NCBI GenBank assembly: GCA_039933785.1
Contig: JBDTNL010000034.1
Location: 1 to 40,103, forward strand
Reading direction: 5' to 3'
Origin: JBDTNL01 sp039933785
Lineage (GTDB): Bacteria > Acidobacteriota > Thermoanaerobaculia > Multivoradales > JAGPDF01
Length of the DNA stretch: 40,103 nucleotides
A program made the position numbers and the translations under genes. A model generated the notes under the pieces. That model had not been told where the DNA came from. It ran no database searches and saw only the letters and a list, made by a program, of their open reading frames with translations. Of the stretch, positions 40,060 through 40,103 are shown one piece after another (positions within the stretch are counted from its first letter, which is position 1; the number at the start of each line of letters is the position of its first letter).

Positions 40060-40103
40060 GTCGCGTAGAACGTCGAAGCGAGGCGAAGCGAGCCTCACAA
40101 CGC

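Noticed and set aside
1..40103. tRNA, rRNA or CRISPR array
   Set aside because: No cloverleaf sequence, rRNA signature or regularly spaced direct repeat was found anywhere in the window.

Overview
The window is about 40 kb of high-GC DNA from a diderm bacterium. Evidence for a diderm is an LpxA lipid A enzyme and a large TonB-dependent outer-membrane receptor with a carboxypeptidase-like N-terminal domain. Two PadR regulator + ~920-residue MacB-like permease ('ADOP') pairs, a Ser/Thr kinase with TolB-like and TPR domains, and many secreted amidohydrolases fit Acidobacteriota or a close relative. That assignment is inferred from gene content, not from a marker gene. No rRNA, tRNA, CRISPR array, insertion sequence or phage gene was seen.

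Left part (1-11.4 kb): the end of an unknown gene overlaps a LOG-family protein. Two secreted proteins follow, one with EF-hand-like Asp-rich loops. Then come a RelBE-type toxin-antitoxin pair with a palindromic operator, a tightly coupled operon of TonB receptor, LytS-type kinase and LytTR regulator, a UlaG-like metallo-hydrolase divergent from lpxA, a DUF2269 membrane protein, and a secreted zinc metalloprotease.

Middle part (11.5-26.2 kb): two PadR-ADOP cassettes (one minus, one plus) bracket a set of housekeeping and accessory genes. These are two secreted amidohydrolases, an alpha/beta hydrolase with a DUF2127 membrane protein, a winged-helix (HTH_42) protein, two YeeE/YedE sulfur-transport-like genes (the second frameshifted) and an unknown secreted protein. 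Both padR promoters carry clear -35/-10 boxes overlaid with palindromes, which suggests autoregulation.

Right part (26.2-40.1 kb): a fluoride-export pair (CrcB + DUF190) is followed by a decayed metal-handling patch: the C-terminal scrap of a CusA-like RND pump, a Met/His-rich exported protein and a 56-residue YHS protein. A SAM methyltransferase converges on it. Next is the most interesting locus, a minus-strand operon of an unknown 198-residue protein, YcaO, an unusually long TfuA and an unknown 180-residue protein. YcaO-TfuA pairs install backbone thioamides, but no short precursor peptide is visible here, so a protein substrate is possible. A Ser/Thr kinase is divergent from this operon. 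The window ends with a minus-strand operon of a PLP decarboxylase, DUF3052, an NtrC-type regulator and an NtrY-type kinase. A 33-bp inverted repeat lies at the start of the decarboxylase reading frame.

Several genes (ulaG-like hydrolase, the amidohydrolase at 14739, the Ser/Thr kinase) have a -10-like hexamer 6-8 nt before the start codon and no ribosome-binding site, which points to leaderless mRNAs.
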